From NCBI GenBank assembly GCA_004321805.1, contig SGZV01000004.1, positions 1 to 64,000 of the forward strand: a stretch of 64,000 nt of DNA. The letters run 5' to 3'. The first letter of the stretch is position 1. Each line of letters begins with the position of its first letter. The notes below the pieces were generated by a model. That model had not been told where the DNA came from and made no database searches. It worked only from the letters and a program-made list of their open reading frames with translations. Made by a program: the position numbers and the translations under genes. Source of the stretch: an alpha proteobacterium HIMB59 (lineage in GTDB: Bacteria > Pseudomonadota > Alphaproteobacteria > HIMB59). Positions 1 through 10,048 of this stretch are shown one piece after another.

Positions 1-1
1 T

Positions 2-190
2 GGATGTGAAAGAGTATCAAATTTCTTTGAAAAAGATGGACAGTATTATCGGTTATTTATAACTACACCAAGCGCAGAGTCTGAAGTAGCTTATCTTGGG
101 ATTGAAAATTATACTGGTAAACTAACATCTAGTGAAAAAGAAATTGTAAACACAAATCAACTTGATGCCTTAGATGCCTTGTTAGAATAA
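2..190 (+). CDS. C-terminal fragment of an unidentified protein, truncated by window edge
   Basis: Open frame from base 2 to TAA at 188-190 (...LTSSEKEIVNTNQLDALDALLE*). Confidence 0.5.
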   Translation, partial: GCERVSNFFEKDGQYYRLFITTPSAESEVAYLGIENYTGKLTSSEKEIVNTNQLDALDALLE

Positions 191-204
191 TAAAGAAGTT
201 AAAG

Positions 205-1110
205 TTGATTTTATCTAAACCAGGATATATTAAAATTTACGGACATCGCGGGGCAAGGGGAGATCTTCCTGAAAATACTTTAGAAAGTTTTAGGTATTTA
301 TTTGAAAACAATATTCATGCATATGAAACTGATATTTTAATTTCAAAAGATTTAATACCGGTAATCACACATGACTTTAAACTTGATCCAAGTTATACAA
401 AGGACGTTAATGGTAATTGGATTGAGGATGAAAATATAAAAATTATTGATCTCACTTATGAAGAAATATTAAAATATAATGTTGGAACACTAAACAAATT
501 ATCTAGATATGGTAGGAAGTTTATCAATCAAAAAAGTTTAGATAATCAAAAAATACAAAAGTTATCTGATCTTTTAAAATTATCATCAGATAATGACTTT
601 GATGATTTATTAATCAATTTAGAAATTAAATCTACTCCTATTGAAGAGGGGCTTACTCCAAGCCCAGAAGATACGGTGAATATAGTGATAGACGAAGTGA
701 GTCGTTCAAATTTAAGTGATAAAATCATTTATTCATCATTTGATTGGAGAGTACTAAGGGAAATAAAAGAAAGAGATCCAAAAATTCCAAGAGCTCATTT
801 AACATCTGGTGCTAAGGGTAAAATTTATGATAAATCACCTTGGTTAGATTTTACACCTCTCCATAGCGAGGTCGAATTACCAAAGCTCATTAAAGCTTTA
901 GGAGGAAGTGCGTGGCACCCAAATTATAAGGATGTTAATAAAGAAGTAATTGAAATATCACGCAATGAAGGTTTACCTATTAATGTATGGACAGTTAATA
1001 GAGAGCAGGACATGTTACGAATGATTGATTATGGTGTTGATGGCATAATGACTGACTATCCATTAAAATTGAAAGAGATTTGTGATAAAGAAGATATAAA
1101 CTGGTTTTAG
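205..1110 (+). CDS. Glycerophosphodiester phosphodiesterase family protein
   Basis: GHRGARGDLPENTLESF motif near N-terminus and C-terminal NVWTVN...GVDGIMTDYP; TTG start. Confidence 0.9.
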   Translation: MILSKPGYIKIYGHRGARGDLPENTLESFRYLFENNIHAYETDILISKDLIPVITHDFKLDPSYTKDVNGNWIEDENIKIIDLTYEEILKYNVGTLNKLSRYGRKFINQKSLDNQKIQKLSDLLKLSSDNDFDDLLINLEIKSTPIEEGLTPSPEDTVNIVIDEVSRSNLSDKIIYSSFDWRVLREIKERDPKIPRAHLTSGAKGKIYDKSPWLDFTPLHSEVELPKLIKALGGSAWHPNYKDVNKEVIEISRNEGLPINVWTVNREQDMLRMIDYGVDGIMTDYPLKLKEICDKEDINWF

Positions 1111-1121
1111 CTATTAATAGA

Positions 1122-2378
1122 TTATTGGTTCATACTACTGAAAAACTCCTCGTTAGTTTTACAGTCTTTCATCTTATCCAATAAGAATTCCATTGCATCC
1201 ACTGTTCCCATGGATGATAAAATTTTCCTTAAAATAAACACCTTTTGGAGGTCACCAGCATCTAAGAGTAGGTCTTCTTTTCTAGTGCCTGACTTTTGAA
1301 CGTCAATTGCAGGGTAAGTTCTTTTATCAGAAAGTTTTCTATCTAATACTATTTCCGAATTACCGGTGCCTTTAAATTCTTCGAATATCACTTCATCCAT
1401 TCTACTGCCTGTTTCAATTAATGCTGTTGCAATAATTGTTAAAGATCCACCCTCTTCAATATTTCTAGCTGCACCAAAAAATCTTTTTGGTCTTTGTAGT
1501 GCATTTGCGTCAACACCACCTGTCAGAACCTTACCACTAGATGGAACTACTGTATTATATGCTCTACCTAGTCTGGTTATAGAGTCTAGTAAGATAACTA
1601 CATCATATTTATTTTCAGCTAAACGTTTCGCTTTCTCAATTACCATTTCAGCAACTTGCACGTGTCGGGCAGCAGGTTCATCAAATGTAGAGCTTATAAC
1701 TTCTCCATTAACAGAACGTTGCATATCAGTTACTTCTTCAGGTCTTTCATCGATGAGAAGAACAATTAAATATGCATCTGGAAAATTTTCTGCAATTGAT
1801 TTTGCAACTTTTTGCAAAATTACAGTTTTACCTGATCTTGGTGGTGCAACAATAAGTGATCTTTGTCCAGCTCCAACAGGTGCAATAATGTCAATTATTC
1901 TAGATGTTAAATCCTTATCAGGTTTATCTGTTTCTAAATTAAATTTTTTCTCTGGGTATAAAGGTGTAAGATTGTCGAAATTTGTTTTAAATTTATTATT
2001 TTTTGCAATATCAATAAAATTTACTTTATTAACTTCAACTAAAGCAAAATAACGTTCACCATCTTTTGGTGGTCTTATCGGTCCCTCTAAAGTATCCCCT
2101 TTTCTCAAACCATATTTTTTGATTTGATTAGGACTTACATAAATATCATCTGGGCCAGGTAGATAATTTGAATCAGCAGATCTTAAAAAACCGAAGCCAT
2201 CTTGCATTGTTTCTAAAACACCTTCACCAATTATCTCTTCACTTTTTTCAGCAAATTTCTTTAAAACAGAAAAATATATTTCTTGTTTTCTTAGACCAGA
2301 GGCATTTTCAATACCCAAAGACTCAGCATAGTCTAATAATTCTTGAGGTTTTTTATCTTTTAATTCGTTTAGATGCAT
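1122..2378 (-). CDS. rho: Transcription termination factor Rho
   Basis: Full-length Rho; [10 protein letters not shown]-loop, [24 protein letters not shown]. Confidence 0.98.
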   Translation of the reverse strand: MHLNELKDKKPQELLDYAESLGIENASGLRKQEIYFSVLKKFAEKSEEIIGEGVLETMQDGFGFLRSADSNYLPGPDDIYVSPNQIKKYGLRKGDTLEGPIRPPKDGERYFALVEVNKVNFIDIAKNNKFKTNFDNLTPLYPEKKFNLETDKPDKDLTSRIIDIIAPVGAGQRSLIVAPPRSGKTVILQKVAKSIAENFPDAYLIVLLIDERPEEVTDMQRSVNGEVISSTFDEPAARHVQVAEMVIEKAKRLAENKYDVVILLDSITRLGRAYNTVVPSSGKVLTGGVDANALQRPKRFFGAARNIEEGGSLTIIATALIETGSRMDEVIFEEFKGTGNSEIVLDRKLSDKRTYPAIDVQKSGTRKEDLLLDAGDLQKVFILRKILSSMGTVDAMEFLLDKMKDCKTNEEFFSSMNQ

Positions 2379-2614
2379 TTTGGAAAATTCCTAGATAGTT
2401 AGATTTCTTGAGTTACGTTTATAACAAAAAAAATTAAAAATATATATATATTTATATATGAAGTATTGATGTAGTAGGTCTAATTGCGTGGATTAACACC
2501 TTATTAATACAAATAATACTTATTTTATTGATTTTATTGCCTTTAATAACAACTGAGGATAACTTAATAATGATAAATTAATGATCTTAAAGCTGTTTAG
2601 AACTCCAAAAATTT

Positions 2615-3208
2615 ATGAATAAGTTATTTAATCAACACCTTTTTAAACAAGTTATTATTGGAACTAAGAGCCAATCGCGTAGAGCTTTATTTAGAAACTT
2701 GAATTTAAAATTCAAGTATAGAGCAGCAAACATCGATGAAAAAAAGGTAAAAAAATTACAAAACAATAAATATGATGCAATAAAAATAGCTACTGAGAAA
2801 GCAAGACATTTATCTTCAATAAATAAAGGTAAAATAATAGTAACATTCGATACCACTATACTATTTAACAAAAAGACAATTTATAAATGTGAAACACAGG
2901 GATGCTGTTTAGAACTTTTAAATTCTTTTACGAATAGAAAACACTATTTATATACAGGTATGGTTTTTATGATAGATAATAAAATAATCCAAAAAAAATT
3001 ATCTGAAACAAGGGTTATGTTCAATAATCATGGCAAATCTGTCATATCTAGGTATGTAAAAGATAATTACAACAATATAAGATCCGCAGTGGGTTGCTAT
3101 AATATTGAAGGTTCAGGTAAATTTCTTTTCAAAAACATTAACCCAAGTTATTTTAATGTTTTAGGAGTTGATATTATTAATTTTATAAAAACTTTAAACA
3201 AGATTTAA
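2615..3208 (+). CDS. maf: Maf-like nucleotide pyrophosphatase (divergent)
   Basis: Weak Maf motifs (GTKSQSRRALFRNL, FDTTI, SAVGCYNIEG) and the maf-aroE-coaE-dnaQ gene order. Confidence 0.75.
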   Translation: MNKLFNQHLFKQVIIGTKSQSRRALFRNLNLKFKYRAANIDEKKVKKLQNNKYDAIKIATEKARHLSSINKGKIIVTFDTTILFNKKTIYKCETQGCCLELLNSFTNRKHYLYTGMVFMIDNKIIQKKLSETRVMFNNHGKSVISRYVKDNYNNIRSAVGCYNIEGSGKFLFKNINPSYFNVLGVDIINFIKTLNKI

Positions 3209-4021
3209 ATGAAAAAAGTAATTGGTATTTTAGCGGAAAAATTAGATCATTCACTTTCACCAGTGATACATAACTATTGGTGTAAAAAACATGAGAATAA
3301 TTTTTTATACAAAAAATTTGAAATACGAAAAACATCACTAAAAACATTCTTTAATAATTTCAAAAAAAATAAAAATCTTAGGGGTTTTAATATAACAATA
3401 CCTTACAAGGAAGAATGTTTATCCTATTGTGATAAATTATCCCCAAGTGCAAAAAAGATTGGATCAGTAAACTTAATATACAAAAGAGATAATTTATTAA
3501 TTGGTGACAACACTGATGTTATAGGTTTTTCTAAATGTTATAGAAATTTAAAAATTAAAAATCCACGCACAGTCTTAATAATCGGTGCCGGAGGTGCTGC
3601 TCGTGCAGTATTATATTTTCTCAATAAAGAAAAAATTAAAAACATTGATATTTTTGCACCGACATTAAAAAGAAAACTTGGTTTAGAACAAAGTTTTAAA
3701 TTTCAGAATTTTGTAAACAAAACAACGAAACTTAATAAAAAATATGACCTGATTATTAATGCCTCCAGCGCTGGTATGGTGGGTAAACCCAAATTAAATA
3801 GAAATATTTTAAGCCTCGTCGTAAATGCTAAATATATTATAGATATTGTTTATAACCCAACAATGACGGATCTATTAAAAAGGGCCAGTATCAAAGACAA
3901 AGACTATATCGGCGGCTTAAAAATGTTAATTGAACAAGCGAAACCATCATTTGAAATATGGACAGGTAAAAGCATTAAAATTGATAAAGAAATATATAAA
4001 AAAGTAGAACAAAATATCTAA
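3209..4021 (+). CDS. aroE: Shikimate dehydrogenase
   Basis: GFNITIPYKEE, GDNTDVIGF, GAGGAARAVLY, NASSAGM motifs. Confidence 0.95.
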   Translation: MKKVIGILAEKLDHSLSPVIHNYWCKKHENNFLYKKFEIRKTSLKTFFNNFKKNKNLRGFNITIPYKEECLSYCDKLSPSAKKIGSVNLIYKRDNLLIGDNTDVIGFSKCYRNLKIKNPRTVLIIGAGGAARAVLYFLNKEKIKNIDIFAPTLKRKLGLEQSFKFQNFVNKTTKLNKKYDLIINASSAGMVGKPKLNRNILSLVVNAKYIIDIVYNPTMTDLLKRASIKDKDYIGGLKMLIEQAKPSFEIWTGKSIKIDKEIYKKVEQNI

Positions 4022-4575
4022 TGCACATTGCAATTACAGGTAATATTGGCTCAGGAAAATCAGAGGCTATAAAATTTTTAACACGACTCCAATTCAAATG
4101 CATATCATCTGATAAAATAATATCTGATTTCTATAACAATTTAGAAATTAGAACTAACATTCTTGATAGGCTTAATATTAGTCAAAAAAATTACAAAAAA
4201 GAGATATTAAAGAAATTACCAGATGAGAAATTTAATAGAAAACTCAAAAAAATAATTTATCCAAAACTTTATGCCAAAAAAAAATTGATAACACCTAAGT
4301 ATGACATACACAAACCTGTATTTTTTGAAATACCATTATTATTTGAAGAAAAATTATCTCAGACTTTTGACTTAATTATATTTATTCAGTCAGATATTAA
4401 TAAAAGAAAGGAAAGGGTATTAAAAAGGGGAGTTACTAGTGAATATTTTAAACTCATGGATGGAAAGCAAATAAATCAAAATACAAAATATATTTTATCA
4501 GATTATACAATCCAAAATAATAGTTCCATCTTGAACCTTAGATTAAATATCATTAAATTATTAAATATCTTATGA
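4021..4575 (+). CDS. coaE: Dephospho-CoA kinase
   Basis: P-loop GNIGSGKS at N-terminus, CoaE domain, gene order. Confidence 0.92.
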   Translation: MHIAITGNIGSGKSEAIKFLTRLQFKCISSDKIISDFYNNLEIRTNILDRLNISQKNYKKEILKKLPDEKFNRKLKKIIYPKLYAKKKLITPKYDIHKPVFFEIPLLFEEKLSQTFDLIIFIQSDINKRKERVLKRGVTSEYFKLMDGKQINQNTKYILSDYTIQNNSSILNLRLNIIKLLNIL

Positions 4576-5252
4576 GAGAGATAATTTTAGACATAGAAAC
4601 CAGCGGTTTAGACTATAAGGAAGGTCATAGGATTATTGAAATTGGTTGTATCGAAATGAACAAAAAAGAAGTGGGGGGGCACTATCATCAATATATCAAT
4701 CCTCTTAAAACTTTAACCGAGGACAACATTAAAATTCATGGTATTACAAACGAATACTTAGATGATAAACCAGTGTTTGAAGAAATTGTTGATGATTTTT
4801 TAAAATTTATAGGTGATAGTTCAATTATTGCTCATAATGCAAACTTTGATATAGGTTTTCTCAACTTTGAGCTTGAAAAAATATCAAAACCTAAAATAGC
4901 TAAGGATAGGGTTGTAGATACTGTAACAATTGCAAGAAAAAGATTTCCTGGACAACAGGTCAATTTAGATGCGCTTGTAAAAAAATTAAAAGTTAATTCA
5001 TATATTAATAGAGATCATCATGGCGCTTTAAAAGATGCAAAGATTTTAACTGATGTTTATTTAGAGCTACAGGGCATAAATCAAATCGGCTTACAATTAG
5101 ATGAAAAAAAATCAGAAAATCTGAAATTAGCAGGTGAGCCAAATTTATCTAAAATCGTACTAACAAAAGAAGAGACAGAAGCCCACAAAGAGTTTATAAA
5201 AAATCATATACCTAATTCTAATTGGGCACTGTTAGATAAAGATTATGAGTAG
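4572..5252 (+). CDS. dnaQ: DNA polymerase III epsilon subunit (3'-5' exonuclease)
   Basis: ILDIETSGLD, HNANFDIGFL, HGALKDA exonuclease motifs. Confidence 0.95.
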   Translation: MREIILDIETSGLDYKEGHRIIEIGCIEMNKKEVGGHYHQYINPLKTLTEDNIKIHGITNEYLDDKPVFEEIVDDFLKFIGDSSIIAHNANFDIGFLNFELEKISKPKIAKDRVVDTVTIARKRFPGQQVNLDALVKKLKVNSYINRDHHGALKDAKILTDVYLELQGINQIGLQLDEKKSENLKLAGEPNLSKIVLTKEETEAHKEFIKNHIPNSNWALLDKDYE

Positions 5253-5754
5253 CGAATTTATAGATATTTTATTATTTGGAGTAATAGCAGTCTTCTTAAT
5301 TTATCGTTTACGCAGCATTTTAGGCTCCACTGACGGTAAAATTGTTAATATTAAAACAAAAAGAGCAAAGTCTAGTTTTAAACCCAAAATTGTTCCTGAA
5401 AATACCAATAGCGAATTTTTGGATGGCGCTAATAAGGCTTACGAGATGATCGTCCAGGCCTACCAAGGGAATAATATTGAAAAAGTCAAAGATTTACTAA
5501 CACCAGAAGCTTTAAACGCAATGGCTCAAGCTAAAGCACCAAAAGAAATAAAATTTTCTGAGGTCAAGACAAGCTCTATCCTTGAAGACAAAGAAGAAGA
5601 TAGTCGTTTAATTAAATCAGTTAAATTTGAAACAGAACATTACAATGTTGCAAATAATGAGATTTTAACTGTTGTTGAAGAATGGGGATTTGAAAAAGAA
5701 AGAAAATCATCAGATCCTAATTGGAAGCTTTTTTCTATAAAACTTGTCTCATAA
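5245..5754 (+). CDS. Tim44-like domain protein
   Basis: N-terminal TM followed by Tim44-like domain; conserved position next to dnaQ in alphaproteobacteria. Confidence 0.85.
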   Translation: MSSEFIDILLFGVIAVFLIYRLRSILGSTDGKIVNIKTKRAKSSFKPKIVPENTNSEFLDGANKAYEMIVQAYQGNNIEKVKDLLTPEALNAMAQAKAPKEIKFSEVKTSSILEDKEEDSRLIKSVKFETEHYNVANNEILTVVEEWGFEKERKSSDPNWKLFSIKLVS

Positions 5755-6238
5755 AATTAAATTAAATTTCAAAAATAAAGATAAATCTTTAGAAGAATTA
5801 CCTAATCAAAAAATTTCTATCTCATTAAGCAATAAAATAAATAAATCTGATAAAAAGATTACCACTACTATTACGAAACCCAATGTCGTGATAAATTCAA
5901 CTAAACTAGTAACGATTGATCAACAATTACATAAACAATTCAAGAAAAATGATTTTTCAAAAATAGATCTACATGGTTCTACTGTAGATGAGGCATATCA
6001 AAAATTATTAAAATATTTAACAAATAATTTTTCGAAGAAAAAGATTTTACATATCGTTATTACAGGTTTAGGCAATAAATCAAGTGATGGAGATTTTTTT
6101 ACTGGTAAAATAAGGAAACAGTTTCCTTTATGGTTAGAAACAGATGCTTTCAAAAAATTTGTTAAATCTTACTCTCCTTGTAAAATACAACATGGAGGGC
6201 TTGGCGCTTTTTATGTTAAATTAAAATCTAAAGAATAA
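5744..6238 (+). CDS. Smr domain protein
   Basis: DLHGSTVDEAYQKL ... IVITGLGNKS Smr motifs. Confidence 0.88.
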   Translation: MSHKIKLNFKNKDKSLEELPNQKISISLSNKINKSDKKITTTITKPNVVINSTKLVTIDQQLHKQFKKNDFSKIDLHGSTVDEAYQKLLKYLTNNFSKKKILHIVITGLGNKSSDGDFFTGKIRKQFPLWLETDAFKKFVKSYSPCKIQHGGLGAFYVKLKSKE

Positions 6239-7541
6239 ATTTCTTCTCATCTGTCGGTTTAATCTCTGATTGTATAGCATCAGCAACCCACTCTTTATTT
6301 ACAGTCTCTATCTTCTTTTCGGATAAGTTTGCATTAAAGCTTATTCTCTCTAAAATTTTTTCAAACATAGTTTGCAACCTTCTAGCGCCAATATTTTCAA
6401 CTTCCTTATTAATTTGTTCAGTAAGGATGGCTATTTCTTCAATCGCTTCATCTTCAAAAATTAAATCAATATTTTCAGTTTCAAATAAAGACTTATATTG
6501 TTTGGTTAAACTGTTATCTGTTTCCTTTAGTATTTTAATAAAATCACTTTTTGTTAAAGCATTTAATCTTACCCGTACGGGCAATCTTCCTTGAAGCTCT
6601 GGAAGCAAATCACTAGGTTTAGATTGGTGAAAAGCACCTGATGCAATAAATAAAATATGATTTGTTTCTATTGTTCCATATTTTGTAGAAACTACTGTGC
6701 CTTCAATTAATGGAAGCAAATCTCTTTGAACTCCCTCGCGAGATACATCCCCACCTCTTCGCTCACTATTAGGTGCAATTTTGTCTATTTCATCAATAAA
6801 AACAATGCCACTCTCTTGAACACTTTTTATAGCATTTTGGACAACATTTTGTTTTTCTGCTATTTTTTCAATCTCTTCTTGGATGAGTGGTTCATAAGCA
6901 TCACCAATTTTCAGTTTCGTTTTCTTTTTATTTTTTAGACCTTTGCCAAAAATATCATTCATATTAATCATGCCCATCTGGGCACCTGGCATTCCAGGAA
7001 TATCTAAAGATTGAAATGGATTAGATTTTTGGTCTAGAGCTATTTCTACTTCTTTATCGTTTAACTGGTTATTTCTTAGCATTGAACGGAATTTTTCTTT
7101 TGTTTCTTCGGAAGGATTGTCGCCCAATAAAGATTTTAATACTATTTCTTCTGCATTTTTTTTAGCTTCATCAATAAATTTATCTCTTATTTTTTTCTTC
7201 TCTAAATTTATTGCAACTTCAATTAAGTCTCTAATTATTTGTTCCACGTCTCTACCTACATATCCTATTTCTGTAAATTTTGTGGCTTCAACTTTAATAA
7301 ACGGTGACTGTGTAAGTTTAGCTAGCTTTCTAGCAATTTCTGTTTTACCACATCCAGTGGGGCCTATCATTAAAATGTTTTTAGGAATGATGTCATCTCT
7401 GAGAGTTTCATCTTTAACATTTAAACGTCTCCAGCGATTTCGTAGAGCTATTGCTACAGCTTTTTTAGCTTCATCTTGTCCAATCACGTAACGATCTAAT
7501 TCTTCCTTAATAATTTGAGGAGTTAAATTTTGATCATCCAT
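6228..7541 (-). CDS. hslU: ATP-dependent protease ATPase subunit HslU
   Basis: PQIIKEELDRYVIGQDEAKKAVAIALRNRWRR, GPTGCGKTE; paired with hslV. Confidence 0.98.
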   Translation of the reverse strand: MDDQNLTPQIIKEELDRYVIGQDEAKKAVAIALRNRWRRLNVKDETLRDDIIPKNILMIGPTGCGKTEIARKLAKLTQSPFIKVEATKFTEIGYVGRDVEQIIRDLIEVAINLEKKKIRDKFIDEAKKNAEEIVLKSLLGDNPSEETKEKFRSMLRNNQLNDKEVEIALDQKSNPFQSLDIPGMPGAQMGMINMNDIFGKGLKNKKKTKLKIGDAYEPLIQEEIEKIAEKQNVVQNAIKSVQESGIVFIDEIDKIAPNSERRGGDVSREGVQRDLLPLIEGTVVSTKYGTIETNHILFIASGAFHQSKPSDLLPELQGRLPVRVRLNALTKSDFIKILKETDNSLTKQYKSLFETENIDLIFEDEAIEEIAILTEQINKEVENIGARRLQTMFEKILERISFNANLSEKKIETVNKEWVADAIQSEIKPTDEKKFIL

Positions 7542-8092
7542 TAGATTTTGATTTCAGCGATATTTAAAGTATCATTAGTATAGATGCATAGTTCTGCAGC
7601 TACCTTTAACGACTCAGCTGCGATTTCATGTGCACTTAAATTTGATTTTCTTTTTAATGCTCGTGCTGCACTCAGTGCAAAATTTCCACCTGACCCTATG
7701 GCTACAATTCCCTCTTGTGGTTCAAGCACATCACCAGTTCCACTAATTAAAAATGTTTCATTTTTATCAGCAGCAATAATCATTGACTCAAGTCGACGAA
7801 GATAACGATCTGTTCTCCAATCCTTTGCTAGTTCAACACATGCCCTCTTCAAATTATATGAGAATTCTTCACATTTTTTTTCTAACCTATCAAAAAGGGT
7901 CAATGCATCGGCCGTAGATCCAGCAAATCCAACAATTATTTGATCATTGTGAAAAGTTCTAATTTTATTGGCATTAGATTTGATAACTGCCGTCCCTAGA
8001 GTAACCTGACCATCTGATGCAATAACTACACTTTTGTCATCTCGTACACAAACAACAGTTGTAGAGCGTATTATTGTTTTATTTTTACCCAT
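7541..8092 (-). CDS. hslV: ATP-dependent protease proteolytic subunit HslV
   Basis: TTVVCVRDDKSVVIASDGQVTLG; overlaps hslU start. Confidence 0.98.
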   Translation of the reverse strand: MGKNKTIIRSTTVVCVRDDKSVVIASDGQVTLGTAVIKSNANKIRTFHNDQIIVGFAGSTADALTLFDRLEKKCEEFSYNLKRACVELAKDWRTDRYLRRLESMIIAADKNETFLISGTGDVLEPQEGIVAIGSGGNFALSAARALKRKSNLSAHEIAAESLKVAAELCIYTNDTLNIAEIKI

Positions 8093-8103
8093 TATTCCTA
8101 TAA

Positions 8104-8131
8104 ATATAGGTACTAATTATCTGATTACAAA
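8104..8131 (-). promoter_or_regulatory. Possible RpoH-type promoter for hslVU (TTTG-N17-CCTATAT)
   Basis: On the minus strand TTTG, 17 nt, CCTATAT directly upstream of hslV; one mismatch to the CTTG -35 core. Confidence 0.4.
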
Positions 8132-8715
8132 TGAGACAATTCACAATAAACAGAGATACCAAAGAAACAAAAATTTCTATTTCCCTTAATTTAGACGGTA
8201 TCGGCAAGAGCAATATTGACACCGGAATTGCATTTTTTGATCATATGCTTCAACAAATAAGCACACATAGTTTAATTGATTTGGATATTAAATGTGATGG
8301 AGATTTAAAAGTCGATATGCATCACACTGTAGAAGACGTAGGCATCGCATTAGGTGAATGTATCAAAGGCGCCCTTGGAGACAAAACAGGAATTACACGT
8401 TTTGCTAATTCATATGTAACTTTTGACGAGACACTGACTAGAACTGCCATGGATTTATGTAATCGTCCTTATTTTATATGGAATGTTAATACAACCTTGG
8501 AAAAAGTTGGAGATATGGATCAAGAGTTATTTCCAGAGTTTTTTAAATCTCTTGTTACTGAATCAAAAATGAATTGTCATATTGAAACTCTTTATGGTGA
8601 TAATAATCACCATATTATTGAAAGTTGCTTTAAGTCATTTGCCTTATCTTTGAAAAAAGCTATATCAATTGATCCTAGGAAAGAAGGCGTTCCAAGTTCT
8701 AAAGGAACACTTTGA
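8131..8715 (+). CDS. hisB: Imidazoleglycerol-phosphate dehydratase
   Basis: GIAFFDHMLQQ, DMHHTVEDVGIALG, NNHHIIESCFK. Confidence 0.98.
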   Translation: MRQFTINRDTKETKISISLNLDGIGKSNIDTGIAFFDHMLQQISTHSLIDLDIKCDGDLKVDMHHTVEDVGIALGECIKGALGDKTGITRFANSYVTFDETLTRTAMDLCNRPYFIWNVNTTLEKVGDMDQELFPEFFKSLVTESKMNCHIETLYGDNNHHIIESCFKSFALSLKKAISIDPRKEGVPSSKGTL

Positions 8716-9341
8716 AAAAAAAAATTCTTGGACTAATTGATGGTCAGTCTGGAAACATAGGTTCAATAAAAAAGGCTGTTAAAGACTTAATTAGAGAAAA
8801 ACCCTATCAATTGAAAGTTATAAAAGGAAATTTTAATCCAAATAGATTCGATAAAATAATTTTACCTGGGCAAGGTGCATTTGCAACGCTCATGTTTAAT
8901 TTAAAAAAGTTAAAAATACTTAATCCTTTAAAACAATACCTGCAAAATAATAAACCATATCTAGGTATATGTGTTGGAATGCAAATTTTATCTGATGAAG
9001 GCCATGAAGATCAAATTGTAAAAGGCCTTAGTGTAATTCCTGGAAAAATTAAAAAATTTTCTAATAAGAAATTAATTATTCCACATATGGGATGGAATAC
9101 CGTACTTATCTCTAAAAAAGATCCAATTATTAAAAATGATTTGAATGAAAAAGATTTTTATTTTGTTCATAGTTATATTTATGAAAATATAAAAAAAGAA
9201 AATATATTAGGTTTAACTCATTATGGAAAAAATTTTCCATCGATTGTAAATAAAGGAAACATTTATGGTGTCCAGTTTCATCCTGAAAAAAGCCATAAAA
9301 ACGGTCTTAAATTGATAAAAAATTTTATAATGAAATCATGA
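8712..9341 (+). CDS. hisH: Imidazole glycerol phosphate synthase, glutamine amidotransferase subunit
   Basis: LGICVGMQIL, GVQFHPEKSH. Confidence 0.97.
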   Translation: MKKKILGLIDGQSGNIGSIKKAVKDLIREKPYQLKVIKGNFNPNRFDKIILPGQGAFATLMFNLKKLKILNPLKQYLQNNKPYLGICVGMQILSDEGHEDQIVKGLSVIPGKIKKFSNKKLIIPHMGWNTVLISKKDPIIKNDLNEKDFYFVHSYIYENIKKENILGLTHYGKNFPSIVNKGNIYGVQFHPEKSHKNGLKLIKNFIMKS

Positions 9342-10048
9342 ATGTTTTTCCTGCAATAGATATTATCGAGGGTAAATGTGTTCGCCTAACTAAAGGCCTG
9401 GAAGACCAAAAAACTATTTATCAAAAATCTCCAGTTGAAATGGCAAAGGTATATGAAGAAATAGGTTTTAAAACCATCCACGTTGTCGATTTAGATGCAA
9501 CCTTAGGCAAGGGAAATAACAACAAAGTTTTAAATGACATTAGAGAGAGCGTTGATATAAAAATTGAAGTTGCCGGAGGTATTAGAAGTCAAAAAGCTAT
9601 AGAAGAAAAACTTAAAGAAGGCTTTGATATAATTGTTATTGGTACGTTTGCTGTAAAAAATATTAACGAGGTTTTACAATTTGATGATGTTATTTTAAAT
9701 AAACTATCTATTGCACTAGATATTAAAGACAATCAAATTGCTTCGCATGGTTGGCAACAAACTAATACAACTTCCCTTAATGATATCATTGATCAATATA
9801 ATAAAAAAAATATTCATTCTTTCTTCGTAACTGATGTTGCTAATGATGGCATGTTATCTGGATTAAACATGCATACATTCCAAAATATTAAAAAGCTAAC
9901 CAACAAGCCAATTACAATTGGAGGGGGTGTTAAAGATATTTTAGATATCGAGCTATCCAAAGAAAATGGTTTTGATAATGTTGTTGTAGGTAAAGCAATA
10001 TATGAGAATAAAATTTCACTAGAAAGCTTGATAAAATTTAATGCTTAA
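9338..10048 (+). CDS. hisA: ProFAR isomerase HisA
   Basis: PAIDIIEGKCVRL, VAGGIRS, TDVANDGMLSG. Confidence 0.97.
   Translation: MNVFPAIDIIEGKCVRLTKGLEDQKTIYQKSPVEMAKVYEEIGFKTIHVVDLDATLGKGNNNKVLNDIRESVDIKIEVAGGIRSQKAIEEKLKEGFDIIVIGTFAVKNINEVLQFDDVILNKLSIALDIKDNQIASHGWQQTNTTSLNDIIDQYNKKNIHSFFVTDVANDGMLSGLNMHTFQNIKKLTNKPITIGGGVKDILDIELSKENGFDNVVVGKAIYENKISLESLIKFNA

Noticed and set aside
1366-2052. 228-aa plus-strand ORF
   Set aside because: Fully antisense to rho, which is a textbook match; composition looks like a shadow ORF
2436-2460. TA dinucleotide run
   Set aside because: Short low-complexity in a very AT-rich intergenic; only noted as part of the origin candidate
4665-4690. G7 homopolymer in dnaQ (possible phase-variable tract)
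   Set aside because: dnaQ frame is intact through it and phase variation of a replication exonuclease is implausible; at most a sequencing-error risk
6726-7491. Plus-strand ORFs opposite hslU
   Set aside because: Antisense to well-supported hslU
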